From contig NZ_FZPO01000048.1 of NCBI RefSeq assembly GCF_900198655.1, positions 1-63,918 of the forward strand: a stretch of DNA of 63,918 nucleotides, written 5' to 3'. Made by a program: the position numbers and the translations under genes. The notes beneath the pieces were generated by a model that was not told where the DNA came from, did not search any database, and worked only from the letters and a program-made list of their open reading frames with translations. The stretch's first letter is position 1. Each line of letters begins with the position of its first letter. Positions 10,072-19,256 of the stretch are shown one piece after another. The stretch comes from Helicobacter equorum. Lineage in GTDB: Bacteria; Campylobacterota; Campylobacteria; Campylobacterales; Helicobacteraceae.

Positions 10072-10257
10072 TTACCAGCTTGCTTTTCTAAGTCCTGGGA
10101 TCAATCCCTCATTGCCCATTTTACGTAGGCATACACGACATAACCCAAAATCTCTGTATACAGAATGCGGTCTACCACACACTTGACATCTTGTATAGGC
10201 TCTTGCACTAAATTTTGCTTTTCTCTTAGCTTTTGCTATCATAGATTTTTTTGCCAT
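10072..10257 (-). CDS. rpsN: 30S ribosomal protein S14, zinc-binding type
   Basis: 61 residues from [13 protein letters not shown]; an open extension of 13 codons upstream would overlap rplE and was rejected. This is the short zinc (C+) form: Cys pairs in [10 protein letters not shown] and [10 protein letters not shown], then [11 protein letters not shown]. It sits in the 30S head. It starts one base before the end of rplE. Confidence 0.97.
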   Translation of the reverse strand: MAKKSMIAKAKRKAKFSARAYTRCQVCGRPHSVYRDFGLCRVCLRKMGNEGLIPGLRKASW

Positions 10258-10258
10258 T

Positions 10259-10804
10259 TTATCGTCCTTTTGCAAAAGGCATGCCAAACATTTCAAGTAG
10301 TTTGAAAGCCTCTTTATCGCTATTAGTTGATGTTACGATCGTGATATTCATACCGTGTGTCACCATAATATCATCATACACTACTTCTGGGAACATAAGC
10401 TGCTCATTAAGACCAAAACTATAATTTCCCCTCCCATCAAAACCATTGCGCTTAATACCCCTAAAATCCTTCACTCTAGGTAATGCAATAACAATAAGTT
10501 TTTCCAAGAAGTTATACATCATATTGCCCCTAAGCGTAACTTTCACACCCATTGGCATACCTTCACGCATCTTAAATCCTGCTACAGATTTTTTAGCTTT
10601 CGTAATAATTGCCTTTTGTCCAGCAATAAGAGAAATTGTATCGGCAATATTTTGTATAATTTTGCTATCTTTTGCATAATCTCCCGCACCAACACTAATC
10701 ACAATTTTTTCTAGTCTTGGGACAAGCATTGCATTTGTAATTTGCAGCTCTTCTTTAAGCTTCGAGACAAGCTCTTCTTTATATTTTCTACGTAACTCAA
10801 ACAT
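10259..10804 (-). CDS. rplE: 50S ribosomal protein L5
   Basis: 181 residues. It binds 5S rRNA and bridges to S13. Typical stretches are [53 protein letters not shown] and the C-terminal [17 protein letters not shown]. The start overlaps the rplX stop (TAATG). Confidence 0.98.
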   Translation of the reverse strand: MFELRRKYKEELVSKLKEELQITNAMLVPRLEKIVISVGAGDYAKDSKIIQNIADTISLIAGQKAIITKAKKSVAGFKMREGMPMGVKVTLRGNMMYNFLEKLIVIALPRVKDFRGIKRNGFDGRGNYSFGLNEQLMFPEVVYDDIMVTHGMNITIVTSTNSDKEAFKLLEMFGMPFAKGR

Positions 10805-11037
10805 TATTTATCTCCATCCGCTTTTTTCACATTAGAGATATCTATTGGCATCTCTTTGTTTACAAAGCCACCCTTGGGATCTTTGTCGCTAGGCTTGACT
10901 GATTTTTTAGCTACCCTCAAACCCTCAACTATAACTTGTCCCTTTTTTGGTAATACCTGAATCACCTTACCACTTTTGCCTTTATCATCGCCAGCGATAG
11001 CTACAACTACATCGCCCTTTTTAATTTTGCATTTCAC
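10804..11037 (-). CDS. rplX: 50S ribosomal protein L24
   Basis: 77 residues, short for L24, with a KOW motif at the start ([21 protein letters not shown]) and [11 protein letters not shown]. It is one of the initiators of 50S assembly. It begins with GTG overlapping the rplN stop (TAGTG) and overlaps rplE by one base at its end. Confidence 0.96.
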   Translation of the reverse strand: MKCKIKKGDVVVAIAGDDKGKSGKVIQVLPKKGQVIVEGLRVAKKSVKPSDKDPKGGFVNKEMPIDISNVKKADGDK

Positions 11038-11405
11038 TATAACACCTCCGGAGCTAACGATACTATTTTCATAAAATTTGCATATCGCACTTCTCTGCTA
11101 ACTGGTCCAAAAATCCTTGTGCCAATAGGTTCCCTTTTTGCATCAAGAATTACAGCAGCATTTTCATCAAACCGAACTAAAGATCCATTTTCTCTATGAA
11201 TCTCCTTTTTTGTTCTCACAATTACCGCCTTAACTACTTGCCCTTTTTTAACTTTTCCATTTGGAATTGCTTTTTTTACAGATGCAACAATCACATCACC
11301 AACACGTGCGTAACGTCTATGGCTACCACCAAGAACTTTGATACACATAATCTCTTTAGCGCCACTATTATCAGCTACATTTAGTCTTGTAAAACTCTGT
11401 ATCAT
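11037..11405 (-). CDS. rplN: 50S ribosomal protein L14
   Basis: 122 residues, full length: [27 protein letters not shown], the [17 protein letters not shown] barrel strand and [13 protein letters not shown] near the end. It lies at the subunit interface beside L19. The start overlaps the rpsQ stop by four bases (ATGA). Confidence 0.98.
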   Translation of the reverse strand: MIQSFTRLNVADNSGAKEIMCIKVLGGSHRRYARVGDVIVASVKKAIPNGKVKKGQVVKAVIVRTKKEIHRENGSLVRFDENAAVILDAKREPIGTRIFGPVSREVRYANFMKIVSLAPEVL

Positions 11406-11668
11406 AGCTCTACTCCTTTCACCACAATATCTTTTAGTCTAAAAGATTTACTCTTAGAAATTGGTCTGCACTCGATTGCGCTCACCACATCACCAACCTT
11501 AGCTTGATTGTTTTCATCATGGATTGTATATTTTTTAAATCTCTTAACGATTTTTCTATACTTTGGGTGGAGAACTTTTCTCTCTACAAGCACTACCACA
11601 CTTTTATCCCCTGCTTTACTTATAATTCTCCCTTGTATCACTCTTTTGTGCGCTTGTTTTTCACTCAT
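11402..11668 (-). CDS. rpsQ: 30S ribosomal protein S17
   Basis: 88 residues, an OB-fold. It contains [31 protein letters not shown] and the later [18 protein letters not shown]. It is a primary binder of 16S rRNA helix 11. It overlaps rpmC upstream and rplN downstream by four bases each (ATGA). Confidence 0.97.
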   Translation of the reverse strand: MSEKQAHKRVIQGRIISKAGDKSVVVLVERKVLHPKYRKIVKRFKKYTIHDENNQAKVGDVVSAIECRPISKSKSFRLKDIVVKGVEL

Positions 11669-11859
11669 TTGACATCCTTTTTGGCATTAATCGCTGTATT
11701 AATCCGTGCTATATCTTTACGCACAAATTTAAGCTCACTAGGATTTGTTGATTGCATAGTCTTTAATTTGAGTCTAGTTTCAAACAACAATGACTTCTTT
11801 TCTTTAAGCAACTTTTGTAATTCGACAATATCTTTGTCCTTCAATTCAGTAAATTTCAT
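11665..11859 (-). CDS. rpmC: 50S ribosomal protein L29
   Basis: 64 residues, two long helices: [28 protein letters not shown], then the [23 protein letters not shown] block. It sits by the peptide exit tunnel next to L23. It overlaps the end of rplP by 14 bases and rpsQ by four. Confidence 0.96.
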   Translation of the reverse strand: MKFTELKDKDIVELQKLLKEKKSLLFETRLKLKTMQSTNPSELKFVRKDIARINTAINAKKDVK

Positions 11860-12271
11860 TTTCGCTCTCGCTTGTTATAATTTTTGTTTTAAATGGAAGT
11901 TTACTTTGTGCCAATGCCAAAGCTTCACGTGCCAATCCTTCATCAATACCTATCATTTCATAAATAATACGACCAGGTTTAATATTCATAACCCATTTTT
12001 CGACACCGCCTTTACCTTTACCCATTCTGACTTCAAGAGGTTTTGCTGTTAGTGGTTTATCTGGGAAAACTCGTATCCACACCTTACCAGCTCTCTTGAT
12101 GTGACGGGTCATCGCAATACGTGCAGATTCTATTTGTCTAGAATCTATGCGTCCATGTTCTAATGCTTTAATACCTATATTCCCAAATGCAAGAGAGCAA
12201 CCGCGAAATGATTTGCCACGATTGCGACCTTTCATCTGCTTTCTATATTTTGTTTTTTTTGGCATCAACAT
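11846..12271 (-). CDS. rplP: 50S ribosomal protein L16
   Basis: 141 residues. It begins [19 protein letters not shown], and GGGAGG lies eight bases before this ATG, supporting the first of two possible starts. Contains [48 protein letters not shown] and PGRIIYEM. It contacts the A-site tRNA elbow and the peptidyl-transferase region. Confidence 0.97.
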   Translation of the reverse strand: MLMPKKTKYRKQMKGRNRGKSFRGCSLAFGNIGIKALEHGRIDSRQIESARIAMTRHIKRAGKVWIRVFPDKPLTAKPLEVRMGKGKGGVEKWVMNIKPGRIIYEMIGIDEGLAREALALAQSKLPFKTKIITSESENEIY

Positions 12272-12273
12272 AA

Positions 12274-13005
12274 TTATTGCCTCCCTCTTCTTGTTCTAGT
12301 TCTCGGTTCTTTTTCGCCTCTATCGGTATGTGCTTCTCTCGTAGATTCTCTCTCACTTCTTTCTTGCTGAATCCCTTTATGTAGCACTTCACCTTTAAAA
12401 ATCCAAACCTTTACGCCAATGATTCCATATGTTGTCATTGCTTCTGCAAAACCATAATCAATCTTTGCACGTAACGTATGTAGAGGTACTCTACCTTCCA
12501 TATACCATTCAGTTCGTGCCATTTCAGCACCAGCTAGACGACCGGATACCTTAACTTTAATGCCCTTAGCCCCAGATTTAAGTGCTGATTGCATAACTTT
12601 CTTCATCGCGCGTCGAAATGCTACGCGTTTTTCAAGTTGTGTGGCAATATTTTCTGCAGCTAATTGCGCATTTGTTTGTGGGCGTTTAGCTTCTTTGATA
12701 TTAATGCTAACTTCTTTTTTGAGGAACTTTTTCAAAGCTTCCTTATGTTTATCAATATCAACACCTTTTTTACCTATAATAAGTCCGGGTTTGGAAGCCA
12801 CCACAGTCACACGCACCTTGTGTGCAGCACGCTCAATAATAATCTCACTCACACCGGCATAATACATCTCGCTCTTTAAGAACTTGCGTATCATATGATC
12901 TTCTAAGATGTTTGAAGGAGTCGCCTGTGTAGCAGGAAACCAACGAGAAGACCAATTCCTATTAATTCCTAATCTTAAACCTATTGGATTGACTTTTTGA
13001 CCCAT
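12274..13005 (-). CDS. rpsC: 30S ribosomal protein S3
   Basis: 243 residues. An N-terminal KH domain ([20 protein letters not shown]) is followed by the S3 C-terminal fold ([20 protein letters not shown], then [17 protein letters not shown]). It ends in a charged Glu/Arg-rich tail. It forms part of the mRNA entry tunnel helicase site with S4 and S5. It precedes rplP by two bases. Confidence 0.98.
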   Translation of the reverse strand: MGQKVNPIGLRLGINRNWSSRWFPATQATPSNILEDHMIRKFLKSEMYYAGVSEIIIERAAHKVRVTVVASKPGLIIGKKGVDIDKHKEALKKFLKKEVSINIKEAKRPQTNAQLAAENIATQLEKRVAFRRAMKKVMQSALKSGAKGIKVKVSGRLAGAEMARTEWYMEGRVPLHTLRAKIDYGFAEAMTTYGIIGVKVWIFKGEVLHKGIQQERSERESTREAHTDRGEKEPRTRTRRGRQ

Positions 13006-13007
13006 AC

Positions 13008-13529
13008 TTACTTGCCCTCACCTTCTGTTGTTTTGCTTGCTTTTGCCGCAGTTGATTTCGTAATTGCTTTTTTTGTTGGCTTAGATTCTGTTACCTTAGC
13101 TTTTTCTTGCTTAGGTCTAGATTCTGAAATTTCAGATTTTGTGCTTGTCGCCTTAGATATTTTTTGGGCACCAACAACTTTTTTAGCACCTTTGGTCTTT
13201 TTTGCAGAATCTTTTGGGATGCCTACCTCTACAAACACATGAGATGTAGGTTTTCTAATAGGTGTAGCACGACCCTTGGCTCTTGGCATAAAGCGTCGCA
13301 AAACAGGACCGGCATCAATTCTACAAGATAACACTACAACTTCTTGCGTATCATAACCACCATTTGCTACTGCAGAAGCAAGCACTTTAGAAATAATTCT
13401 TGCTGCTTTGTTTGGTGTGAATTCCAAGCTTGCAATTGCAAGTTCGGCGTTCATTCCTTGAATCTCTCTAGCAATTAAACGAGCTTTTGTAGGAGAAAGT
13501 CTAATATATCGTAATAATGCTTTGCTCAT
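13008..13529 (-). CDS. rplV: 50S ribosomal protein L22 with a long Lys/Ala/Ser/Thr-rich tail
   Basis: 173 residues, about 60 longer than the usual 110-120. Residues 1-103 are a normal L22 ([24 protein letters not shown], the tunnel hairpin with [20 protein letters not shown]). Residues 104-173 form a low-complexity basic tail of Lys, Ala, Ser, Thr and Glu with no predicted fold. L22 lines the exit tunnel and its C-terminus faces the ribosome surface, so a tail can be tolerated. AAGGAGG lies four bases before the ATG. The tail DNA is rich in the AGATTCT-type word. Confidence 0.95.
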   Translation of the reverse strand: MSKALLRYIRLSPTKARLIAREIQGMNAELAIASLEFTPNKAARIISKVLASAVANGGYDTQEVVVLSCRIDAGPVLRRFMPRAKGRATPIRKPTSHVFVEVGIPKDSAKKTKGAKKVVGAQKISKATSTKSEISESRPKQEKAKVTESKPTKKAITKSTAAKASKTTEGEGK

Positions 13530-13538
13530 ACTTCCTCC

Positions 13539-13820
13539 TTATTTACCAATTTTCTTTTGGACATTACCTTTATGTCCCTTAAAAGTTCTAGTGGGAGCAA
13601 ATTCACCCAACTTATATCCAACATGATTCTCTGTGATATATACAGGAACAAATGCTCTGCCATTATGCACATTAAAAGTTAAACCTATCATATCAGGCAA
13701 GATCGTGCTACGTCTTGACCATGTTTTGATTGGTTTATTATCTTTAGAATCTCTTGCTTTCAAAACTTTTTTTAACAAAGAGCTATCGATGAATGGACCT
13801 TTTTTAATTGATCGTGACAT
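13539..13820 (-). CDS. rpsS: 30S ribosomal protein S19
   Basis: 93 residues: [62 protein letters not shown]. It is in the 30S head with S13. It lies between rplB and rplV, each about ten bases away. Confidence 0.98.
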   Translation of the reverse strand: MSRSIKKGPFIDSSLLKKVLKARDSKDNKPIKTWSRRSTILPDMIGLTFNVHNGRAFVPVYITENHVGYKLGEFAPTRTFKGHKGNVQKKIGK

Positions 13821-13829
13821 ATTACTTCC

Positions 13830-14657
13830 TTATTTTTTCTTTCTTGAAATAATGAGCTTATCACTCGTTTTTTTCTTACGAGTTTTAAAGCCCTTCGCAG
13901 GTGTTCCCCAAGGAGATACAGGATGCCCACTTGATCCAGTCTTACCTTCACCACCACCATGTGGGTGATCTACAGGGTTCATCGCACTACCTCTAGTCTG
14001 TGGTCGAATACCTCTATGGCGGTTTCGTCCAGCTTTACCGATAGAAATATTGATAAAATCTTCATTCCCTACAACACCAATAGTTGCCATACATTCTTCC
14101 AAAATATAACGCATTTCACCACTTGGCATTCTCAAAATAATGTATTTTCCCTCACGCCCCATGATTTGCGCACTAGCTCCTGCACTTCTAGCAAGCTGAC
14201 CTCCGGCACCAGGATGCATCTCAATATTATGTACGATAGTTCCTATAGGAATTGCTTTAAGTTTCATTGCAAAACCTACTTTGATGTCCAATCCTAATTC
14301 TGCAGACATAACACTATCACCCACTTTCAAACCAGATGGTTGAATGATGTAGCGTTTTTCCCCATCAGGATACGTAATAAGTGCAATGCGACAATTTCTG
14401 TATGGATCATATTCAATAGCACTTACCTTGCCTTCAAGACCAAACTTGTTGCGCTTAAAATCAATAATACGATAGAGCTTTTTTGCTCCTCCCTCTCTAT
14501 GACGACTTGTAATTCGTCCATTGTTATTACGTCCAGCAGATATAGGAAGTTTTACAAGCAAACTTCTCACGCTTGGCTTTGCAGTAATATCTTTGGAGCT
14601 CAACCCACTCATAAACCTCCTGCTAGGAGTGTAGGGCTTATATGTTTTGATTGCCAT
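13830..14657 (-). CDS. rplB: 50S ribosomal protein L2
   Basis: 275 residues. Key stretches are [38 protein letters not shown] and the C-terminal [20 protein letters not shown], which includes the conserved His of the peptidyl-transferase-linked loop. It is needed for subunit association and peptidyl transfer. Confidence 0.98.
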   Translation of the reverse strand: MAIKTYKPYTPSRRFMSGLSSKDITAKPSVRSLLVKLPISAGRNNNGRITSRHREGGAKKLYRIIDFKRNKFGLEGKVSAIEYDPYRNCRIALITYPDGEKRYIIQPSGLKVGDSVMSAELGLDIKVGFAMKLKAIPIGTIVHNIEMHPGAGGQLARSAGASAQIMGREGKYIILRMPSGEMRYILEECMATIGVVGNEDFINISIGKAGRNRHRGIRPQTRGSAMNPVDHPHGGGEGKTGSSGHPVSPWGTPAKGFKTRKKKTSDKLIISRKKK

Positions 14658-14675
14658 TTCTATTCTCCTTTATCA

Positions 14676-14957
14676 TTACACCGAAAGAGCGTCAATCTTG
14701 GCGCCTTCAGGAACTTTTACATAAAATTTTTTAAAAGATGCTCTTTTACCTTCTCTACCTCGAAAACGCTTTACTTTGCCCTCTTGCTTAAGAGAGTTAA
14801 TCTTAAGAGGAGTGAAGCCAAAATACTCTTGAAACACTGCTTTTAATTGATTTTTAGTAACACCACTTGCAGTTTGCACCACAAGCATTCCTTTTTCTTG
14901 CAAAGCCAAAGACTTTTCTGTGTAAAGGATTGATTTAATATCTGTTATATCTGCCAT
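14676..14957 (-). CDS. rplW: 50S ribosomal protein L23
   Basis: 93 residues. [34 protein letters not shown] and [19 protein letters not shown] match L23. It is the docking site for trigger factor and SRP at the tunnel exit. A GGAGGAGAGG ribosome binding site precedes the ATG closely. Confidence 0.96.
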   Translation of the reverse strand: MADITDIKSILYTEKSLALQEKGMLVVQTASGVTKNQLKAVFQEYFGFTPLKINSLKQEGKVKRFRGREGKRASFKKFYVKVPEGAKIDALSV

Positions 14958-14971
14958 TGCCTCTCCTCCAC

Positions 14972-15595
14972 TTATTTGCTAGCTTTTTTAGTAGCTATAA
15001 TCTCATCAAGCACTACTTTCTCGATAACCACACAACGGAATGTAGCAACTAAATAAGCATTTAATTCATTAGAATCCACAACATAACATTCTCGTAAATT
15101 TCGGTATGCTAAAAATGTTTTTTCATCACTAAATTGCCCCACAAAAAGTGCATTCTTATCACCAAGTGCACAAAATTTCGCATACGCATCCTTTGTCTTA
15201 CCACTTTGTATTGCTATAGAATCTACAACAAAAAGCTTATTCATTTGTGCTTTTTGCGCCAAAGCATACTCAAGTGCTAAACGTTTTTGTTTTTTATTGA
15301 TTTTCAAATCATAATTGCGTTTTGTAGGTCCATGAGAAACACCACCGCCCACAAAAATAGGAGAAGTAATGCTCCCTGCACGTGCACGACCATTTTTCTT
15401 TTGTCTCCATGGTTTTTTACCACCACCGCTGACTTCACCACGATTTTTGGCATATGCACTATTTGCACGCAAAGATGCCAAATAGGACTTCACATACAAA
15501 TACAAGTTATGTTCACTAACCTGCTCATATTCCTTTGGTAATTCAATCTCACTACTTTTTTTAAGATTATTATCTAATACAATCGCCTTACTCAT
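14972..15595 (-). CDS. rplD: 50S ribosomal protein L4
   Basis: 207 residues from [20 protein letters not shown], the normal Helicobacter-type start, preceded by an AAGGTGCGG ribosome binding site. An open extension of 15 codons to 15640 would overlap rplC and was rejected. The tunnel loop [21 protein letters not shown] and the [16 protein letters not shown] block are clear. It lines the exit tunnel opposite L22. Confidence 0.96.
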   Translation of the reverse strand: MSKAIVLDNNLKKSSEIELPKEYEQVSEHNLYLYVKSYLASLRANSAYAKNRGEVSGGGKKPWRQKKNGRARAGSITSPIFVGGGVSHGPTKRNYDLKINKKQKRLALEYALAQKAQMNKLFVVDSIAIQSGKTKDAYAKFCALGDKNALFVGQFSDEKTFLAYRNLRECYVVDSNELNAYLVATFRCVVIEKVVLDEIIATKKASK

Positions 15596-15605
15596 ACACC
15601 GCACC

Positions 15606-16184
15606 TTATTGTATAATTTGGATTCTGCCATAAGCTCCATTGTAGCCTGCTACAGAACCTTTCAATACCAAAATATTGCTTTCCTTGTCAAAGGAAAGCA
15701 CAGTATTTCTTGTATTCACACGCTCATCACCATAATGCCCTGCCATTTTTTTACCCGGCTGCACTCTTCCTGGCCACTCACGATTTCCGATAGATCCAAG
15801 TCGTCTATGAAATCTACTACCATGCGCAGCAGGACCACCTTGAAAATTCCATCTTTTCATCGCACCACTAAAGCCTCGACCTTTAGAGTTAAAAATGCTT
15901 TTCACACTCTTTGCATTTTCTAGAACCTCTATGTTAAGATCCCCTCGTTCTGTATTGGCAACCTTGAGCGTGGCAAATCTATTAAATTCTTTGCTTAAGC
16001 TATATTTTTTCTGAACCCCTGCAATAGCTTTATTCATAGCCTTACCTTTTGAGTAAGCCACCAATGCCTTTCCATTGTCATATACTTCACATACTTTCAT
16101 ATTAAGCACGCGAAGTAGTGTAACTGCTTCACTCTTTGCACCAATGGTTCGGCTCATACCAATCTTTTCAACGATAAATTCCAT
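15606..16184 (-). CDS. rplC: 50S ribosomal protein L3
   Basis: 192 residues, slightly shorter than the typical 205-210. [12 protein letters not shown] is followed by RFATLKVAN, the [21 protein letters not shown] core loop near the peptidyl-transferase centre, and the [15 protein letters not shown] block. It follows rpsJ with a 30-base gap. Confidence 0.97.
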   Translation of the reverse strand: MEFIVEKIGMSRTIGAKSEAVTLLRVLNMKVCEVYDNGKALVAYSKGKAMNKAIAGVQKKYSLSKEFNRFATLKVANTERGDLNIEVLENAKSVKSIFNSKGRGFSGAMKRWNFQGGPAAHGSRFHRRLGSIGNREWPGRVQPGKKMAGHYGDERVNTRNTVLSFDKESNILVLKGSVAGYNGAYGRIQIIQ

Positions 16185-16214
16185 AACTCTTTCCTTGTCT
16201 AATTTCTAAATTCC

Positions 16215-16526
16215 CTACTTACTCATGGAAGTAACTTCTACATCTACTTCTGGAGCTAAATCAAGTTTCATAAGACTATCCACGGTATCAGGTGTCGCAG
16301 ACATAATGTCAATGATACGATGATGTACTCTAATCTCAAATTGTTCGCGTGAATCTTTGTTGATATGTGGAGATTTAAGCACTGTATAGCGACGCTTTTT
16401 AGTAGGAAGTGGAATAGGTCCCCTAATCTCTGATCCAGTGCGTTTCACAGCTTCAACAATTGCAGCTACCGAACGATCCAAAACCCTATAATCATAGGCT
16501 TTCAACTTTAATCTAATTTTTTCCAT
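16215..16526 (-). CDS. rpsJ: 30S ribosomal protein S10
   Basis: 103 residues and the first gene of the superoperon. It starts [30 protein letters not shown] and contains [34 protein letters not shown]. It lies in the 30S head and in other bacteria also partners NusB in antitermination. A promoter is expected in the roughly 260-base gap upstream. Confidence 0.98.
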   Translation of the reverse strand: MEKIRLKLKAYDYRVLDRSVAAIVEAVKRTGSEIRGPIPLPTKKRRYTVLKSPHINKDSREQFEIRVHHRIIDIMSATPDTVDSLMKLDLAPEVDVEVTSMSK

Positions 16527-16698
16527 TTGCCATCCTTTTTATATGAAAGAACTCATCACATTTGGCTCAAAATCCATTCAAAAACACAAATGCAATGCAA
16601 TTTAAAAGCACGAATTGTAGTCAAAAAAAACTTTTTTTGCAAGACTCTTCCCTATTTTTCGCAAAGAAAGAAAAATTTATTTCCTTTTTATAAGGACA

Positions 16699-16704
16699 AT
16701 TTTA
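16699..16704 (-). promoter_or_regulatory. Candidate -10 box for the ribosomal superoperon
   Basis: On the minus strand a TAAAAT hexamer (in GATAAAATTG) lies about 170 bases before rpsJ. A second candidate, TACAAT, lies at 16614-16619. Campylobacterota promoters rely mainly on the -10 box, so no -35 is claimed. The gap 16527-16788 must also hold the start region of the divergent methyltransferase gene. Confidence 0.35.
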
Positions 16705-16830
16705 TCTAGTGTAATCACATTTATCTAGAATTATGTGACATTTTTGCACAATCCTAAAACTACCTTGCATAAACTTTATATTTAGTGTATGATTACAAAA
16801 TCATCATCAATCCCACTAAGGAGCATCCCA

Positions 16831-17773
16831 ATGTTTACAGAAATTGCCACTTTTATTTATCAACGAATTCTTACCTCAAATCGAAAGATAAGCTTTAAGT
16901 TTTATGTGAAGCTTCGCACCTTAATTTTAAAATTTACCGATCCTCTCATTACCTTAAGTTTTCGTGGTTATACATTGAGTATGCCATTTTCTCATACAAT
17001 ATTTCTCAATCAAAAAATCTATCCAACATATGATATGCAACTCCACAAAGTAGCTAATTACATAGCTCAAAAAATGGGCTTTATACACATCATAGATATA
17101 GGCGCAAACATTGGTGATACCGCTGTTTTTATGGATATGCCCAAAGCACAATTCCTACTTGTAGAAGGTGAAACACGCTACAACAATCTCATTGAGGAGA
17201 ATTTTTATAGGCATTATGGTCGGCTACTAGGGGGGGGGGAATAGGCTTATTATAGAAAATACTTTCATTACCGACACACAAAATACTTATACAATCACAC
17301 GTTATGATGGAAGTGCTAGACTCCAGCAAACTCAAACCCAAGATTCTCAGGGCAATGAAAATAATATTGTTTTTCACACATTAGACTTTCTTGTTAACAA
17401 ACATGATTTTAAACCAAACTTCATCAAAGTTGATACTGATGGTTTTGATTTTAAAGTCATTCGCAGTGCCGAAAATACCCTAAAAACCTATAAAAGCACA
17501 CTCTTTTTTGAATGGGATCTTTTCTTTCTTCAAGCTCAAGACGAAAATCCCACAAGTATTTTTACATATCTGAACTCTTTGGGTTATACACAATTACTCA
17601 TCTTTGATAACTTTGGAAATCTTCTTGTTGTCTTACATTCAGATGACATCTCAAACCTTTCCTTAATCCTAGATTATACACGCAAAAGCAACAAACACAT
17701 CTACTATTATGATGTATTGGCATTACACAAAGACACTCCGCTTGATGCTTGGGAGTGCGCAAAGCTATTGTAA
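16831..17773 (+). CDS. FkbM-family methyltransferase, phase-variable and OFF as read
   Basis: The reading frame is broken by ten G bases at 17230-17239. As read, translation from the ATG at 16831 (AAGGAG seven bases upstream) stops at 17244 after 137 residues. With nine (or twelve) Gs it runs to 17773, giving a 313-residue protein. The N-terminal half has the SAM-binding motif DIGANIGDT. The downstream half has the FIKVDTDGFDFKVI block characteristic of FkbM methyltransferases. Such enzymes O-methylate sugars or other small molecules; here a surface-glycan target is inferred from the poly-G switch. The gene stands alone, divergent from rpsJ and convergent with dapF. Two further ATG/Met choices exist upstream (16789) but lack a ribosome binding site. 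Confidence 0.88.
17230..17239 (+). repeat. Poly-G tract, phase-variation switch (10 G)
   Basis: Ten consecutive G residues lie inside the FkbM-type methyltransferase coding region. Upstream codons enter the tract in frame; the downstream frame, which carries the second methyltransferase motif, is joined only when the G count is a multiple of three. Slipped-strand mispairing at such tracts is a well-known switching mechanism in Helicobacter and Campylobacter. Confidence 0.92.
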
Positions 17774-17785
17774 TCTTTAAATAAC

Positions 17786-18583
17786 TTAAGCCTCTACTTC
17801 ACATACTGCTACGCGTTGCACTGCACCTTTGAGATATACAACATTGTGCGAATCTATACGCACTTCCAAAAGTTCTTTACTTGGTGGTGTGATGATGGTT
17901 TGTGAATCTACCAATCCAAATCTATATGCCAATGCCATCACTGCTGCTGCACCTGTGCCACACGCTAGGGTAATATCCTCCACACCACGCTCATAGGTTG
18001 CATATACGATATGTTTCCTATCTTGGACATAGGCGATATTCACATTTACATCATGCTTTTGGCGTAATCCTCTTAAGAATGCGTTGTGTTGGCTATTAGA
18101 TTTTGGTATATGAGATTGTGTGTCTGTGAGACATACCAAATGTGGCACTCCAGTATCCAAAAGATACCATTTTTCACCCCACAAGCTAGGTTCTTGCACT
18201 TGTTGTATAAAGGTATATTCCCCTAACATACTTTCAACCAAAAGTGGATTTTGAGAATCTACGACAATCCCAATCTCACCTGCCAAACTCAAAAATGTAT
18301 GCTCTTTTGGTGCTATACCTTCAACATAAGCAAAGCTCCCCACGCACCGACTCGCATTACCACACATTTCTGCTATACTACCATCAGCATTTAAAAAAAT
18401 CCATTCATAAGCAATACGCTCTTTTTGGCTTGGTGACAACACCACAAAACCATCAGCTCCTATACCGCTATGTCTTGCACACCATTTTTGTGCATATTGC
18501 CTATAGTCTGCCTTTAGCGTATCAGCAAATGCGTTATAGAGTAAAAAATCATTTCCATTAGCACAATATTTTACAAGTCTCAT
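17786..18583 (-). CDS. dapF: Diaminopimelate epimerase
   Basis: 265 residues from the third of three consecutive start-like codons (GTG-ATG-ATG). It converts LL- to meso-diaminopimelate for peptidoglycan and lysine. Both catalytic Cys motifs are present: AEMCGNASRC at about residues 71-80 and ACGTGAAAV near the C-terminus. The N-terminal KYCANGNDFLLY matches the family KxxGxGNDF pattern. The start overlaps the coaE stop, so coaE and dapF are translationally coupled. Confidence 0.95.
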   Translation of the reverse strand: MRLVKYCANGNDFLLYNAFADTLKADYRQYAQKWCARHSGIGADGFVVLSPSQKERIAYEWIFLNADGSIAEMCGNASRCVGSFAYVEGIAPKEHTFLSLAGEIGIVVDSQNPLLVESMLGEYTFIQQVQEPSLWGEKWYLLDTGVPHLVCLTDTQSHIPKSNSQHNAFLRGLRQKHDVNVNIAYVQDRKHIVYATYERGVEDITLACGTGAAAVMALAYRFGLVDSQTIITPPSKELLEVRIDSHNVVYLKGAVQRVAVCEVEA

Positions 18584-18585
18584 CA

Positions 18586-19248
18586 TCACTTCCCTGTTTG
18601 CATAGAATCTTCTAACTTTTCCAAAGCCTCTTCCACAAGGGCTTTTAAAGCCATTTTATTGTCTACATTTTTAATCACATAATCACTCATCGCGCATTTT
18701 TGCTCTATGTCCATTTGGGCGTCAATGCGTGCTTGTGCAGATTCTCTACTTAGGGAATCACGCGCAATAATTCGCTCCAAACATTGATCCTTTGGTGCAT
18801 ATACCAAAAGAATCTTGCATACAGGATATTTTTCTCGCCCTCCAGATTCAAAAAACAGCGGAATATCTAAAAAATAGCATTTTTGTTGAGATTCTAGTTC
18901 TCGTGTAGCATATAAAATTGCTTGGTGAATCTTGGGGTGCAAAAGAGATTCTAACTTCTTGCGTGCGTTTTTGTCACCAAAAACAAGTGTGCCCAATGCT
19001 TTTCTATCCACGATACCCTCTCGCACGAACTCCGATCCAAAAGTGAGCGCCACCTCATTAACACTTGCTTGTAATATCGTATGTGCAATTTCATCAGCAC
19101 ATAAAACAACATAACCTTTGCCCCTAAGTATCGCTGATACACTACTTTTGCCACTACCAATACAACCTGTAAGCGCTACTCCATACTGCAAAAGTGTGAG
19201 ATTCATATGAGAATCTAGATTCCCTCCATGAGATAAAGACCCAGACAT
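18586..19248 (-). CDS. coaE: Dephospho-CoA kinase
   Basis: 220 residues. It phosphorylates dephospho-CoA at the ribose 3' position, the last step of CoA synthesis. A P-loop (GCIGSGKSS) lies near residue 30, followed by ADEIAH and FLDIPLFFESGG, typical of CoaE. About 20 residues precede the usual start, so an internal start is possible (for example the Met at about residue 15). It lies eight bases after the glutathionylspermidine-synthase-like gene and overlaps dapF. Confidence 0.93.
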   Translation of the reverse strand: MSGSLSHGGNLDSHMNLTLLQYGVALTGCIGSGKSSVSAILRGKGYVVLCADEIAHTILQASVNEVALTFGSEFVREGIVDRKALGTLVFGDKNARKKLESLLHPKIHQAILYATRELESQQKCYFLDIPLFFESGGREKYPVCKILLVYAPKDQCLERIIARDSLSRESAQARIDAQMDIEQKCAMSDYVIKNVDNKMALKALVEEALEKLEDSMQTGK

Positions 19249-19256
19249 AACGCACC

